Positions 40,698 through 51,510 of a stretch of 52,500 nucleotides of DNA are shown here, piece after piece. Location: assembly GCA_963575745.1 (NCBI GenBank), contig CAUYUJ010007225.1, forward strand, positions 1 to 52,500, given 5' to 3'. Numbering within the stretch: the stretch's first letter is position 1; each line of letters opens with the position of its first letter. The notes beneath the pieces were generated by a model. It was not told the DNA's origin, did no database searches, and saw only the letters and a program-made list of their open reading frames with translations. The stretch is from Prorocentrum cordatum. Taxonomy: Eukaryota > Sar > Dinophyceae > Prorocentrales > Prorocentraceae. Made by a program: the position numbers and the translations under genes.

Positions 40698-41440
40698 GGT
40701 AAACGGCCGCACTTCGGGTGATAAAACGGCTGGGGGTGGGACGGACAAAACCAACAGCTGGCAAATGCCATGTTTGTGATGATGAAGATGTTGGTGGCGC
40801 GTCGTCGAATATGACAACGTTGCGGTGCCATGTGATGTCACTATCGTTCCCGCTGTCGATCTCATTCGATCGATCCCACGATCGACCTCCCGGCCAGCAC
40901 CAATGGATTCAGCGATCGGTACCATTGTGCTCGCCCCAAGGGAGATCGCCTGTCCCCGCGAGATCTGCACGGAGGTTTCCTTGCGCACCAGACAGCGCGA
41001 GCACAACCAATGTCACAATCAACCTCGCTGTTGATCTCACGTCAGATCTCACTATATATCCCATTCTAGCGATCTCATTATGAATCTCACTAGCGACTGC
41101 ACTATCGACACCAAGGCGGGACACCCCCGGCCACCGCCCGCTCACCGCCGACGGAACACCGACGGGACACCAACGGGACACCAACGGGAAACCACAAGAC
41201 CCGACGGCGTGACACCCTGGGCCACCGCGCGCCCACCGGGGGCGGAGGGGCGGTCCACAGCGTCCGAATCGCCGTGGCGACGGCGGGGTCATTCCTCTCG
41301 CGCGCCCACGCAGCTTCGCGTCGCCCGCACGCACGACACGAACACGAAAACGAAACCGATTTCCAAGTGCGGGGTCATTCGATTCATTGCGACCTCACCC
41401 CCAAACCCTGAGAAAAACAAACAAACTGGTATATGTCATA
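40698..41440. other. No gene seen
   Basis: Holds a run of GATCTCA-type motifs (40,855-41,100) and a short 11-bp tandem (CAACGGGACAC, 41,157-41,200). Confidence 0.5.
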
Positions 41441-41484
41441 TGCGTTTCGGCTTCCGATCGCCTCGGGGAAGCTTCAGAGCCCCG

Positions 41485-41755
41485 ACAAGCCCTTGAGACG
41501 ACCCAAGATCGGCGCAAGAGGGTTCCAAGACAGCCGCAAGACTGCCCGAGAATGCCGAAAGACGTCCCAAAACCGTCCCTACAGGGCTCCACGAAGGCCC
41601 GAAGACGAGCCCAAGCGCCCCCAAGGTGGCCAAGTCGAGCCTCTTTGGGGGGGCTCGGTGGAACGATCGCGCCCAAGACGGCCCCGAGATACCCAGCGGG
41701 CCCCAGAACTGGCCCCAGCAGGCCCCCACAGAGGCCACAGTGGGTGGACCCCTAA
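41485..41755 (+). repeat. CCAAGA-family repeat
   Basis: CCAAGA, GCGCCCAAGA and CCAAGACGGCC motifs at short intervals, same orientation as the other copies. Confidence 0.75.
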
Positions 41756-41933
41756 GGTAGGAGAAAAAGCACGACCGATCTGGAGACGGTCTGGGACAGA
41801 GCAGAGCAGCGCAGAGCGGCCCGACACCCACTCCCTGCCGCAAGCAGCTCCCTGCTGGCAGTCAAGAAACTGCCCAGGCAGGCCGTGGATGGCGAAACGT
41901 GGAAGAAAAACAATCGAACAAAAGTTTCATGGG

Positions 41934-42437
41934 TTACGCATCAGCCCACCTCTTGACAGGCCTGCCAAGTCGCCCCCAAGCCCGCGCACGGATATCCGGC
42001 TTCCATAACAAGAATATGTTTGACCATGTGCCTTGGGTGTCAGACAGCGCGCGTTCTGACAGGGATCGCTTGCGTCGCGGGTGGAGGTCGACCCAGCTCT
42101 CGTGACCTAGACTGACAACTTTCGAAATTCCCAAACACGTTGATCTCCGCACGTAAGGAACCCACATCTCGTCATAGCGACGCGGGACCTGTGCGATTTT
42201 CCGTAGCATCCTTACCCATGTCGACTGCAATGTAGATGCAGCGCTTGCCCACGCTGTCCAGCATGAACTGGCGCACAAGGCTGTCGGCGCGAAAACTGCG
42301 TCGGAAAGTCTCAGGCGACCCGGCAAAGAGCATCTTCGCAAACAGAGAGCATGCTGGATCTGTTGCAAATGACCCCAACAGCGGCCATCCTCCGCGACAG
42401 CTCTGTTCCGCGATGGTCTCCGAGACAAACAAGTCAC
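41934..42437 (-). pseudogene. C-terminal domain of the LINE 2 reverse transcriptase
   Basis: The frame ends with WVRMLRKIAQVPRRYDEMWV, PYVRRSTCLGISKVVSLGHE, SWVDLHPRRKRSLSER and a Trp-containing basic tail. This Arg-Arg/Trp pattern is the conserved end of LINE reverse transcriptases in dinoflagellates and is probably nucleic-acid binding. The frame starts within shifted sequence, so it is a remnant. Confidence 0.5.
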
Positions 42438-42948
42438 CCGAAGTACTTCTCCGATTGTCTGATAGGGGGAAATTCTACATCGCAGTCACTAACCATTGAG
42501 TTGACCCCAGATTGGAAAGCATCGGTCACTGAGGATCTTTGTCTTGCCGAGGTGCCCTTCCAATCCGCACTGCCTGGCGCGCTCTCGCAAGGGAGCCAGC
42601 ATCTTCACGACGTCAATATTGCTCGGAGCAAACGACAGAACCCACGCCTGTTGCCACGGTTGCAGACTATGCTTTGCAAAACTCTTGCATGGGGGGGACG
42701 CACGGGCCGGGCATCTTGAACTCTCGTAGGACGCGCCAGAGGGCGCCGCGCTCGACCGCGTCGAATGCTTCCTCGATGTCGACAGGGCCCAGCCACGCGG
42801 ATGGATTCTAGTCGTAACGTTAAGACAAGCAAGTGATCTTCTGAACAGAAGCCCAGACGGTCGGCGGCGTGGCCTGGAGGTTGCCGACGCAGAACGATCA
42901 GCTGCAGCCTGTTGCAGAGCACCCGCGCGAGGACCTTGCGCGAAACAG
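42438..42948 (-). pseudogene. Reverse transcriptase palm fragment of LINE 2
   Basis: From the insertion point the minus strand reads KVLARVLCNRLQ, RLGFCSEDHLLVLTL, then in another frame PVDIEEAFDAVERGALWRVL (motif A with its Asp). After FCKA it jumps to LSFAPSNIDVVKMLAPLRER and HLGKTKILS, which normally lie after motif C. The segment carrying motif B and the catalytic Asp-Asp appears to be deleted. Confidence 0.55.
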
Positions 42949-43744
42949 TTTTTTGGGGTCTGCGGGTCGAGAGCGGGCCTCTTCAGGTTAAGAGCTAGGC
43001 GGGGCGCGCACGGCACTAGTCGGGGAGACAGGGCGCGGGCGGGCGGGGCCTCAGGCGGCCGGAGGGCGCGGGGCGCAGGCAGCGCCGAAGAGCTTGCACA
43101 GGAGAAGGAACGCCTTGGACAGGAGCCCGAGGCGAGGTCCCGGAGGGAGGGCAAAGTGGCGTTGCCGTCAACGGCGCGCCAGAATCACCACCCTCGAGTG
43201 CTGCGTGGGGAGGGACGCGACCAGGTCGACGCCCGAAAGGTGGAGGAAGACCAGGTAGGCGAAGCGCAACAGGCGCCACCAACTGGTAAGGAGAGGCCAC
43301 GGAGATGAGGAGGGCCACGAAGACGACGTGCAACGTTGTGCCACCGGGTGGTCGGTAGCGGCCTGGGGTGGCAGTCCAATCCACGTCCAGGTAGCAGCCA
43401 GGAGCTGAGCTTCGGCCAGAAGGGCCGTCTGTGCCCGCCTGCCGCGGGCCAGGCCTGAGCCGCGCTGCCCAGGGCGAGCGGGGCCGCCGAGGCGGCAAGG
43501 TGCAGCGCCAGCACCGGGCCGGGGCCGCGCCGCGCCGGGCGCCGCCGCCATGGGAGGGGGGGATAGCGAGCGGGGAGGGAAGAAGCGAGCAGGGAGGAGA
43601 GAGGCCGGCGCCCCGCGCCAGCCGAAATCCCGCCAGCATGCACCGAGGTGCTCACGTGGGGACACGCCCCAATGCGTTCAGATAAGACCCGAGGCCCCAG
43701 CGCGAGCGCGTCACGCACGTCGCTGGCGCACCTATGCGTCGCAG

Positions 43745-43985
43745 GTGGGTGCAGGGGGGACACGGAGTCCCAGATCCTTGAATCTCATTCAGCCGATGGG
43801 CACAGGGGGTACACAGAGTCCCAGAGCCTCGAATCTCAATCAGCCGACGGGTACAGGGAGGACACAGAGTCCCAGGTCTTTTGGAAACAGCCGATGGGCA
43901 CAGGGGGGACACACAGTCCCAGATCCTTGAATCTCAATCAGCCGAGGGGTACAGGTAGGACACAGAGTCCCAGATCCTTGGGAAG
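43745..43985 (+). repeat. Tandem repeat, about 52-bp unit, 5 copies
   Basis: Units of the type GGGCACAGGGGGGACACAG then AGTCCCAGATCCTTGAATC. It lies in the 3' part of the retroposed cDNA, so the array may have been part of the source transcript. Confidence 0.85.
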
Positions 43986-44228
43986 CGGGAAAGAAGGAAG
44001 GGAGAAGGAGGAGAGGACGAGGTCCAGGTGCAAGGGTGGGTAGCAAGCACGTGGAACGCGGGCGCCACCAGGGCGACGGGGTGCAGGTAAAAGGGGGAGA
44101 GAGGGACACACAGCCCCCAGCCGGGTGTCAGGTAGGGGCGTGGATCGGGGACCGGGGCGCAGGTAGTGGGAGTGATTGGCAGGTTATGCAGTGGCGCTGT
44201 GGGGCAGGCGCGGCAGGGCCGACGACAG

Positions 44229-44560
44229 TCAGCGCCGCGGGCGCTTTCCAGCCCAGGCGTCGTGGCACCCGGAACTGCGCGCCTGATCCCCGTCGCGCCC
44301 GTCACCCTTAGCGACCTCCCTTTTCCTCTGCACCTCCTGGTAGAGCTTCTGCTCCCGCTCCCAGTCCACGTAGACACCTGCGCTGCTGGACCATCGGTCC
44401 ACGTGGAAGTTGTTCGCGCAATGTCACCCAGGAATTTGTCGATGACCCACTGCTGCCAGCGGCGTGGGTCGAAGGGCGCCTGGTCTTTGGATATGCCCTT
44501 GCCCTGCTCCTTGTACATGTGCCTGCACCACGAATGCCAGGCTACGTTAAGGTGGCATCC
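44229..44560 (-). pseudogene. 3' coding end of the retroposed transcript
   Basis: GCHLNVAWHSWCRHMYKEQG, KDQAPFDPRRWQQWVIDKFL and GDIA run in one frame. After a shift near 44,415, FHVDRWSSSAGVYVDWEREQ and KLYQEVQRKREVAKGD continue to a TGA at 44,229. The Trp/Arg- and Glu/Lys-rich character suggests a nucleic-acid-binding or structural protein. Source gene not recognised. The copy is 5'-truncated, as is usual for retroposition. Confidence 0.45.
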
Positions 44561-44594
44561 CCCTTCTGTTTGCAACCTCTTCAGGTGTGTTACT

Positions 44595-44940
44595 GACCTT
44601 GTACGAAACAGGTAGCATTGCAAGTGAGCGGTAATTGTGCGGCAAATCTGGGCCACTCCCTGCGGATAGCACGGTAAGCTTCGTCGGTCGCCACGAAAAC
44701 GGGGGATCTTCGTCTTGCTCGATCACCATGCTATACAATTCCAGCACCCGATCTCGGAGCACCTGTCCGCGGAACTTCAACATTTCAGCGGCTACCCCGG
44801 CGGCGCCCATGCATTTGCAGGACTTCATCGTCATCAAGGGAGCACCCAGTTCCGTCGAAGTGAAAGCAGAAACGTCGCTATCTGGAGCACGGAATTCGCC
44901 CCCACCCGACTGCAACAGAAGAATTCAAATCCTCATATAA
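44595..44940 (-). pseudogene. Reverse transcriptase fingers of LINE 2
   Basis: APLMTMKSCKCMGAAGVAAEMLK, then LELYSMVIEQDEDPPFSWRP, TKLTVL and LPHNYRSLAMLPVSYKV correspond to the fingers motif of LINE reverse transcriptases (K...GPDGI, W...I..IPK, NYRPI.LLPV.YK). The frame runs into the retroposed cDNA at 44,594. Confidence 0.65.
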
Positions 44941-46190
44941 TGGGGCGAACACTCTGGCGACGTCTTCCTTGGATTATTTGCCAATGCCGCTCGCGTCGTG
45001 CACTCGGGCGTCGCGCGAAGCCTTTCGGGTCGATCTACCAGTTGCCAACTCCTTTAGAACCTGGAACTCATCGAAGATCTCATCTATGTTGGCGGCGTTC
45101 CTGGCTTGCGCGTTGCGCCAGTGGTGTTTCTCGATGGTTTCTGTCTGCCCAACGCGCATTGAACGCCTCTCTTGCCTCGAAAGGTCTCGTCGGAGCCTTA
45201 AAGCACGCCTTTAGGCAGTCAGGCGGCTGATGACAGGATCTGCATAAGCATCAGACTGGTGGCAAGTAGCTTAGCTCGTGGCCGCGGCGGCTGCAAGGAC
45301 CGTCGCCTCCTCGATCGCGTTAGCGGAATGCGTAGTTGACCCGCCATCGTGTCCAGCGTTCGCAAGTACACAATCTGCCCGTCCGCGAAACCTACCACGA
45401 TCCAGACTAGGCGCCCATCGTGCTTTGCGCCTTGGAGCCGATATCCGTGGACGCCGCCCGAGGGAGACAGTGATCTGCAGCGCTCGGCGGTCGCATCCTG
45501 CGTCGATGTCCGGCACAGCACGGCACGCCAGCACTGTCTTCGCATCCCGCACGGCACGAGAATCAAATCCAACTGCGTCTACATGACCGCCCGCGCGAGC
45601 CCATGGGAGAATTCCGCCAAGGTTGTGGAACGCGCTCATTAGCACAAGCCCGTGCAGAACACACCAGTTGATTAGCCATGCGCAACGCGAGTTACGCTAT
45701 ATTGTCCAGGCATGTGGCACTGACACTGCCGGAGCCGACCTCTGCATTGAAGTCTCCAAGGATGATAAGTAGAACGCTGGCCCCCAAGAGTGCGTCAGTG
45801 GATGCGCACACGGCCTCGACAGTCACATCTGGCTTCCCAACATGAGGCATGCATACGCCTGCGACGTCGACGCTAGCACCGCAACCTACCACAGTAACTG
45901 CAGCAACTCTGTCCGACACGGCACTGAAGCTCTTATATCCCCAATGCTTGTGTAAAAGAACTCCCACTCCATTCGAGCCCCTCGTGCCTCCGTTCCTTAG
46001 GCACGTGTGCCCGCCTTCCGTCTCGAAGGCCTCTCGCCGTTGCTCCCTTCAGGTTTCCACAACTGCGATTGCGTTCCAACTGCGGTCGCACAGCTCGAAT
46101 CGCGCGTCAAATACCTGAAAAAGTGCACATCGTAAAAGATGATGTTCAACGTGCGGCTGAGGCGAACACGGTTGTCACAATTATGCACAT
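44941..46190 (-). pseudogene. APE-type endonuclease of LINE 2
   Basis: From the 5' side: FELCDRSWNAIAVVET and GVLLHKHWGYKSFSAVSDRV (46.1-45.9 kb), VAAVTVVGCGASVDVAGVCM, LIILGDFNAEVGSG (the GDFN Asp-Asn loop, about 45,735), then AFHNLGGILPWARAGGHVDA and VPDIDAGCDRRALQI (about 45,490). The last motif is normally Asp-His, but here His is replaced by Arg (CAC to CGC), so the catalytic His is missing. Stops and frame changes separate the blocks. Confidence 0.65.
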
Positions 46191-46280
46191 AAGCAAAATG
46201 TGGATCTAATTCGCGATGCTCTGGAAACGTCGCGCGTGCAAACTAGGATCTAGGTGAGACTTTCGACGTGGGAGCAAGCT

Positions 46281-46960
46281 CGCTTTCAGTGGCTGGATCC
46301 GGACCCAGAAGTGTTCGGTATAGCCCAGCCTTTTGTCCTGCGCACGCTGCTCCTCCGTAAGATTGCTTCTGAACTCCCTTCATCATAGTCCTGGGCGGCT
46401 TTATAGAGATCCATGTTGTCCCAAGACGCTGCTGAAGGTGATTGCTCCCATTCGAATAGGGTCAAGACGTGTTGCCACCTTAGCCAAGATTTCTTTGCCA
46501 ATCACGTGTCCGATAATTGTGGTAATCTGCTTCGCGACACTCGAAGCCGCAATCCTGTCACAGAAGCCGAAAACGATAACTTCTTGAGCGCGCTCCTCCG
46601 TCGCGCTGGCATCCACGTTGTAGCTAGTGCTCTTGATGGTTGTCTCCCGGAGCATGTTGACCTGCGCCTGAAGTTCCTTCAACCTGTCCTCCATGTCCTT
46701 CACCTCTTGGCCGAGCTCTGAATCCTTCAGGGTGTGCTGCATGATGTCCTTGGTAATGCACGCGTCCTCGAGGCGACCTCCCCAAACGCTGACCGGATCT
46801 CGTCGACCGCCTCCGTGGCCTTCTGGGCATGCTTCCAGACCTGCACGATCGCCCGTCGCATCTGCACGATCTCCCGAAAGATCTTGCCGACCTTCTTATT
46901 GCATATCACTTCGAACTGCTTGAACCACCTAGGTGGCGTCTGTGAGTCTACAGCCTCAAC
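46281..46960 (-). pseudogene. ORF1-like coiled-coil protein of LINE 2
   Basis: Two frames give RWFKQFEVICNKKVGKIFRE (about 46,920), IVQMRRAIVQVWKHAQKATE, and then, after a shift near 46,750, a strong coiled coil (LGQEVKDMEDRLKELQAQVN, MLRETTIKS). An EVIVFGFCDRIAAS strand follows, resembling the first strand of an RRM-like domain. A coiled coil followed by an RRM-like fold is the plan of many LINE ORF1 proteins, which coat the element RNA. The frame stops at 46,404 with weaker remnants to 46,281. Confidence 0.55.
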
Positions 46961-46990
46961 GTCACCAGCGTCCGAAAAAAAACATCATCA

Positions 46991-47640
46991 TGAGAGTAAG
47001 GCAGGCGCCTGCTCCTCCTGACCTTACTGAGAGGCGTGAGTTCGGTAGGTGCCTCTGCCATACCTCGTCCCCGAACTGTTCATCTTGTGCATGCTGGCAC
47101 TTGACGGCTGTTCAGTGCGAGTTCATAGCAAGAGGGATAGCTTGAGCCAAGCCAAGCCAAAACAACGCCAAGTAGCTCGCCATGTGGGCCCCCAGTTTGC
47201 CCCACGCCAGGGGGCGCGCGCATGCTCGGGGCGCAGCACCACCGCGTTGGATGCGTGGCCCTCGGTTCTGCAAAATCGGCGATGATCCCACAGCTGCAAG
47301 CTTGCGGCGTTTCAAACTTGTCCGATACAACATCCATACGTTTCGATGCTGGCCATGCTAGCTCGCGCGCGTGCCGTTCGCACCACAAATCAAGTGAAAC
47401 GACATCGTGAAACAGATCCACAACTCGCAATCGAAAGGGGTGAAGACCGATGCTGCACTATGCAGAGCTGTACCGCCCAGGCCGAAGCAACGACCCAAAA
47501 GCACTGCTGAAACACATCACCAGCTGAGACGTCACCTGCACGCGGCGTCTAGCCATCGCCAAACACCAGACAAAACATTGCGTCGAGAACCCTGAACTCA
47601 AGCGTACGCTACCTTTGGCCGTCGCCCAGCTGCTGGCACC
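46991..47640. other. No gene seen
   Basis: Includes the presumed 5' end of LINE 2 and unique-looking sequence. Frames such as 47,080-47,430 (-) have no recognisable domain. Confidence 0.4.
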
Positions 47641-47689
47641 CAGAACAGCTTCCGGCTACATGTGACCGCCGAGAGCTCCATCCTGGCAA

Positions 47690-48170
47690 CATGCACTTAT
47701 CCCCATGGCCTAAAACTACCTATATTCCTCCTCTGGCCCAGATCTGCTGGCAAAGTATCTTCAACCCCTGGCCTGATGGCAAAAGCTACCAGCAGACGTC
47801 ATCGCTTCCCTGACTGCACAATATCATCCCCCCCTGGCCTTCAATTTCCAACATCAAGGATAAACCCGGCGGCCTAAAAATGCAGGCAACATGTCCTCAC
47901 CTCCTGAGCTGAAACTGCCAGCAAAGTTCCTAAAGCCTAAAAGTGATTAGATGGCATCCCCCGCGTAAAGCAAACAGCGAAATATCCTCTGCCCCTGGCC
48001 TAAAACTGCAAACTAACGTATCAGACCCTCCTGGCCTAAACACTATGAGCAAAAAAAAACTCGCCTCCTGGCCTAAAACAGCCAGCAACTGGCATGACGC
48101 CCAATGAATCCGCAAAATATAATCACCCACGTGGCCCAAACTGCCACCAAAGTGTCCTGACCCTTTCTGG
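47690..48170 (+). repeat. Degenerate tandem repeat, about 60-bp unit
   Basis: CCTGGCCTAAAACTGCCAGCA-like cores recur about nine times with variable spacing. Confidence 0.75.
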
Positions 48171-48540
48171 GCTCAATGCAGCATCCAAGAAGCCCCAAAA
48201 GAAATCGCGACAACCATGCAACGTCAGGGCTGCGCCATGAAATAACGTCGCAGCGTTATGTATTTCCCTGACGGCCCCAAGGTGGCTCTACAAGCCTTTC
48301 CGGGGGAACTCGGCAGAAACATCGCGCCCAGGACTGCCCGAGAGCGTTCTGGGGGACTGCGGGGCCCCCGTAAACTGTCGCTCTGCCGAGCGTATTGAGG
48401 AGAACTTGGTAGAACGATCATCCTGCACTCGTGTCGATGCTGCGCTGGCAAGGTAGCGGAAATTTCCTCAGGCAGCTAGACAGCATTATTCTGCCACTTG
48501 GATTACTGCATCCAAGGAGTTCTTCTCGCAAAATGATACG
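48171..48540. other. No gene seen
   Basis: Unique-looking DNA between two degenerate repeats. Confidence 0.4.
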
Positions 48541-49260
48541 CGTCGGGCTGGGCTGGGCTGGGAGGTAGACCTGGGCTGGTCTGGGAGCTGTATTAGTACG
48601 TTGTCCGAGACTGGGGTGAACTGGGCTGGCCAAGGCTGGGCTGAACCTGGGCTAGGTTGAGTCGGGGCTCAAGCTTGGGATTGGCTGGATTGTGCCACCT
48701 GGGCTTGGCAGGCTGGCTGGGCATTCTAGCTTCAGCTGGGGTCATGGGCCGGGCTGGGATGCAGGCCTGGCCTTTGCTACGTGTGGGCTGGTTTCCTGGG
48801 CCTCTGCTGGGCTGGGTCTGGCCTGTACTGGAGACCAGGCTGGCCTACGCTCGGCCCAAGTGGCTGAGGCTGCACGCCTCTGCCAGGCCCACCTTAACCA
48901 AATCCTACAAGACAATACACGCATTGGCGAGTTCTGCTTCTTGCAACCCAAAATTCGAACTTAGACTGAGCAAACCATTTAGTGGCAGCTGGGCATCTGC
49001 TGGGCGAGATTGGGCCTGGCGTGACCCGAGAAGGTCGGGCTGAGGGACTGGGCTGGGCTGGGCTGGACCTGGGCTGCACGTTCATGCCTGGGTAGTCTGG
49101 GCCTGGTGCGTACCTGGGCCGTGGATGGATTGCAGCCTGGCCTTGCCTGAACTCGGTTAAGTTGGGCTGGGCTGGGCCGTGCTGGGCTGGGCCTGGCTGG
49201 GCTGTGCTGGGCCCAGTCTGGGACGGCCTGGCCTGGTCAGCCAAGTGGCCCGGCCTGTGG
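48541..49260 (+). repeat. GGGCT / CTGGG pentanucleotide-rich degenerate satellite
   Basis: GGGCTGGGCTGG runs recur at 48,545-48,830 and 49,035-49,240, with a unique island between (48,890-49,030) that may be an older insertion. Trp/Gly- or Pro/Ala-rich frames are artefacts. Confidence 0.8.
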
Positions 49261-49564
49261 CTAAGGACTGTCGTGCATCCGTCTTGCGCCAGCCTCATCT
49301 CGCCACGAGGCCCTCGGGACCCTCCTCTTCGCGTCGGCTGACCCTGGCACATGCAACGCCACTGAGACGGGTGATGAAGAAGGAGGTTGCGAACGAGCGA
49401 CAGGAGGCTTGGATTCAGAACTCACTCCTGGCCTCACGCTGGAATCGGGCAACTGCGGGGTGAAGCAATGTTGCCTTGGTCGCGTCTTGGACGCAACGAT
49501 GTCCTTCCGAGTCTAGCAACTCATTGCTCAGCGCAAACGAATCAAGCTCGTGCTGCACGTGGCC

Positions 49565-50119
49565 TCACTCACTGTCACTGAACTCCCCTAACTCTATCAA
49601 GGGTGGTGTGTTGGTTCGTATAAGAGCTATGTCGGGAACCGTGGGAGGTCGTATAAGCATGGCACCAACCATCGCGAAAGCAGCACCAAGCATGGAGAGC
49701 AGTCTGCTCATGGGATCAATCTTCGAAAATTCAACAAAAATCATCCCCGACTGCAGGTACTGCAACGATGTGCCGATTGCAAACACCACTGGGATAAATG
49801 CTCGGACAGGCAACAGCTTCGCTCCGCGCATGTTCAGGTAGAAGTCAAGCAGCCCACAGAGCGCCACCATAGCCCCCATGCACCATTCGTCTCGGGTTCT
49901 CGTATCATCTTCTTCAAAATGGCTGTGCATCCGTAGTCCTAACTCCGTGTTGAAAGCCTTCCCCAGAGCAAAAGCCATGCCCGTTGCCAGAGGCAAGGTG
50001 AAATAATGCCAGCCCAAATCCAACCTGCATTTCAGGAGTTTATGATGCTCCAAAACAAGCAAGATTCCCAATGCACAAAGGCTGATTGATACATACACTA
50101 CAAACATCCAATATCGCTG
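49565..50119 (-). CDS. NIPA-like Mg2+ transporter, last exon (TM5-TM9)
   Basis: The frame from a TTCAG acceptor (exon starting at 50,119 in phase 0) to the stop at 49,565 encodes about 184 residues with five hydrophobic segments: RYWMFVVYVSISLCALGIL, YFTLPLATGMAFALG, WCMGAMVALCGLLDFYLN, IPVVFAIGTSLQYLQSGMIF and LLSMLGAAFAMVGAMLI. The pattern IPVxxxxxxxxxxLxxGxIFxEF before the last helix is that of the NIPA (DUF803) branch of the drug/metabolite transporter superfamily, whose animal members transport Mg2+. A soluble acidic tail (LIELGEFSDSE) ends it. The product is a multi-pass membrane protein. The first half is encoded near 51.5-51.9 kb. Confidence 0.7.
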   Translation of the reverse strand, partial: QRYWMFVVYVSISLCALGILLVLEHHKLLKCRLDLGWHYFTLPLATGMAFALGKAFNTELGLRMHSHFEEDDTRTRDEWCMGAMVALCGLLDFYLNMRGAKLLPVRAFIPVVFAIGTSLQYLQSGMIFVEFSKIDPMSRLLSMLGAAFAMVGAMLIRPPTVPDIALIRTNTPPLIELGEFSDSE

Positions 50120-50326
50120 CTGAACGGCAATGTTCGATTCGTTCGGCGAGGGACCGAAATGCAAGCACAGAAAACCGCAATCGTGCCCCATGCCGCGTTG
50201 AAGCGTGTCAGAATGCTAGTAGTTTTTTTTGGTTTTGAGTGGTGGTGATAGCCCCCTTGAGGGGAAGCGGACTCAGTTCGATATCGGTGCTGGGGCTGAA
50301 ACTGTTTAGTGTTTGCGGTGGGGGGG

Positions 50327-50400
<74 letters not shown>
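50327..50400 (+). repeat. A74 homopolymer
   Basis: 74 uninterrupted A residues after seven G. It could be the poly(A) tail of a retroposed sequence in plus orientation or a consensus error; no target duplication is visible. Confidence 0.9.
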
Positions 50401-50401
<1 letters not shown>

Positions 50402-50577
50402 GTGCTGTCCAGCAGTTTCTCGGCAGCCTTCCATGGCCCCCCGCCCCCGCAGCGTCTCCCCGAGAGCCGCGCGCCGCAGGAGCCGCCGCGGCCCCGGCCG
50501 CTGCAGCGGCGGACCTCGAGGGTCCCCAGGGAGAACCGAACGCACAGGGGCAACGTCGTGAGGGGGGGATGGTCGTC

Positions 50578-50695
50578 CTCCTCCTCCGCCTCCGCCTCCT
50601 CCTCCTCCTCCTCCTCCTCCTCCTCCTCCTCCTCCTCCTCCTCCTCCGCCTCCGCCTCCTCCTCCTCCTCCTCCTCCTACTCCTCCCCCTCCTCC
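50578..50695 (+). repeat. (CTC)n array
   Basis: CTC triplets with two CCGCCTCCG interruptions. Confidence 0.95.
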
Positions 50696-50759
50696 CCACG
50701 CGATGGCGCATGCATCTCCCCCCCCCCCCCACACCGAGGCTTCCTCGGAGACCTGACGC

Positions 50760-51265
50760 GTTCCCCAGAGCTCTCCGAACCGTCTCCAAGGCTACCGAGA
50801 CGGCCCGGGCAGGCCACCAAGACCGCCAAAATGGTCCACAATTGCCTGAAGAGCGACCCAACAGCTCCGAGGAAGACCCAAGAAGCGGCCAAGAGGCCCC
50901 AAGAGGCTTCGAGGACGCATAAAAGACGCTCAAGAGCTACATCAAATGCTTCGACGCCTTTTCACCTCAAGATGGTCTCAAGGGGACTCCGAGGAGCCTC
51001 AGAGCGCCCACACGTGCCCAAGAGGGCAAAATATGCATCAGGAAGGCCTCAAAACGCCCCAAAAGAGCTTCTGGAAGGGCCCAAGATGGCCTAAGAGAAC
51101 TCCCGCACAGCCGAAGAATACCCCAAGAAGACCCCAAGACGGCCCCAAGAGACTCCCCAGACGGCCAAGAGGGACCCAAGACGGCCTAAGAGCGCTCAAA
51201 GACGGCCCAAGAGGCTTCCAAGAGAACCCAAGACGACACAACAGGACACCAAGACAAGCTCACGA
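50760..51265 (+). repeat. CCAAGA-family repeat
   Basis: CCAAGA, CCCCAAGA and AGACGGCC motifs at short intervals, same orientation as the copies at 4.9, 22, 32 and 41.5 kb. Confidence 0.8.
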
Positions 51266-51510
51266 CCAAACAGAAAACAATGAGGGGGAGAAGCCAGGGG
51301 AGATGGATGAAGTTGGAAGGAAAAAGAGGAAAGGAGGAAAACGACGGAGGGGACAAGGAGAAACGCTTCGACATGACGCGGAAGAGCATATCACATGGTG
51401 CGGGTCCCATAAGCCTGGGGACACGAGCCGTCACACGTTACAGCCTCCTGTCCGCCCGTCAAACAGGCGACACCTAGACTACTGAGTTGGCACGGTGGCG
51501 GGAGTTGCCG

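Larger units (their letters stand above)
42949..44594 (-). mobile_element. Retroposed cDNA (A6 tail, 17-bp target duplication) inside LINE 2
   Basis: The 1,646 bp between GACCTTGCGCGAAACAG (42,932-42,948) and GACCTTGTACGAAACAG (44,595-44,611) interrupts the reverse transcriptase. The two flanks are a 17-bp duplication with 2 mismatches, and removing the insert rejoins the coding sequence. On the minus strand the insert ends in AAAAAA directly before the duplication, the signature of LINE-driven retroposition. It contains the end of a coding sequence (stop at 44,229), a tandem repeat and a GC-rich 3' part (43.0-43.65 kb). Confidence 0.75.
41934..46990 (-). mobile_element. LINE-type non-LTR retrotransposon 2, interrupted by a retroposed cDNA
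   Basis: Minus-strand order from the 5' end (high coordinates): ORF1-like coiled coil (46.96-46.4 kb), APE endonuclease (46.15-45.3 kb), reverse transcriptase fingers (44.95-44.6 kb), an insertion (44,594-42,949), palm fragments (42.94-42.5 kb), and the Arg/Trp-rich C-terminal domain (42.44-41.93 kb). This is the architecture of APE-type LINEs. Reading frames are broken throughout. Confidence 0.7.
50120..51510 (-). other. Intron of the NIPA-like gene, repeat-filled
   Basis: Contains, in plus-strand terms, a G7A74 tract (50,320-50,400), a CTC array (50,578-50,695) and a CCAAGA-family repeat (50,760-51,265). The acceptor at 50,120 is preceded only weakly by pyrimidines, while the T74 (minus strand) lies about 200 bases upstream of it. 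Confidence 0.55.

Noticed and set aside
43016-43763. GC-rich minus-strand proteins of 160-200 codons
   Set aside because: Three frames are open at once, as expected from high GC. The region is best read as the 3' part of a retroposed transcript.
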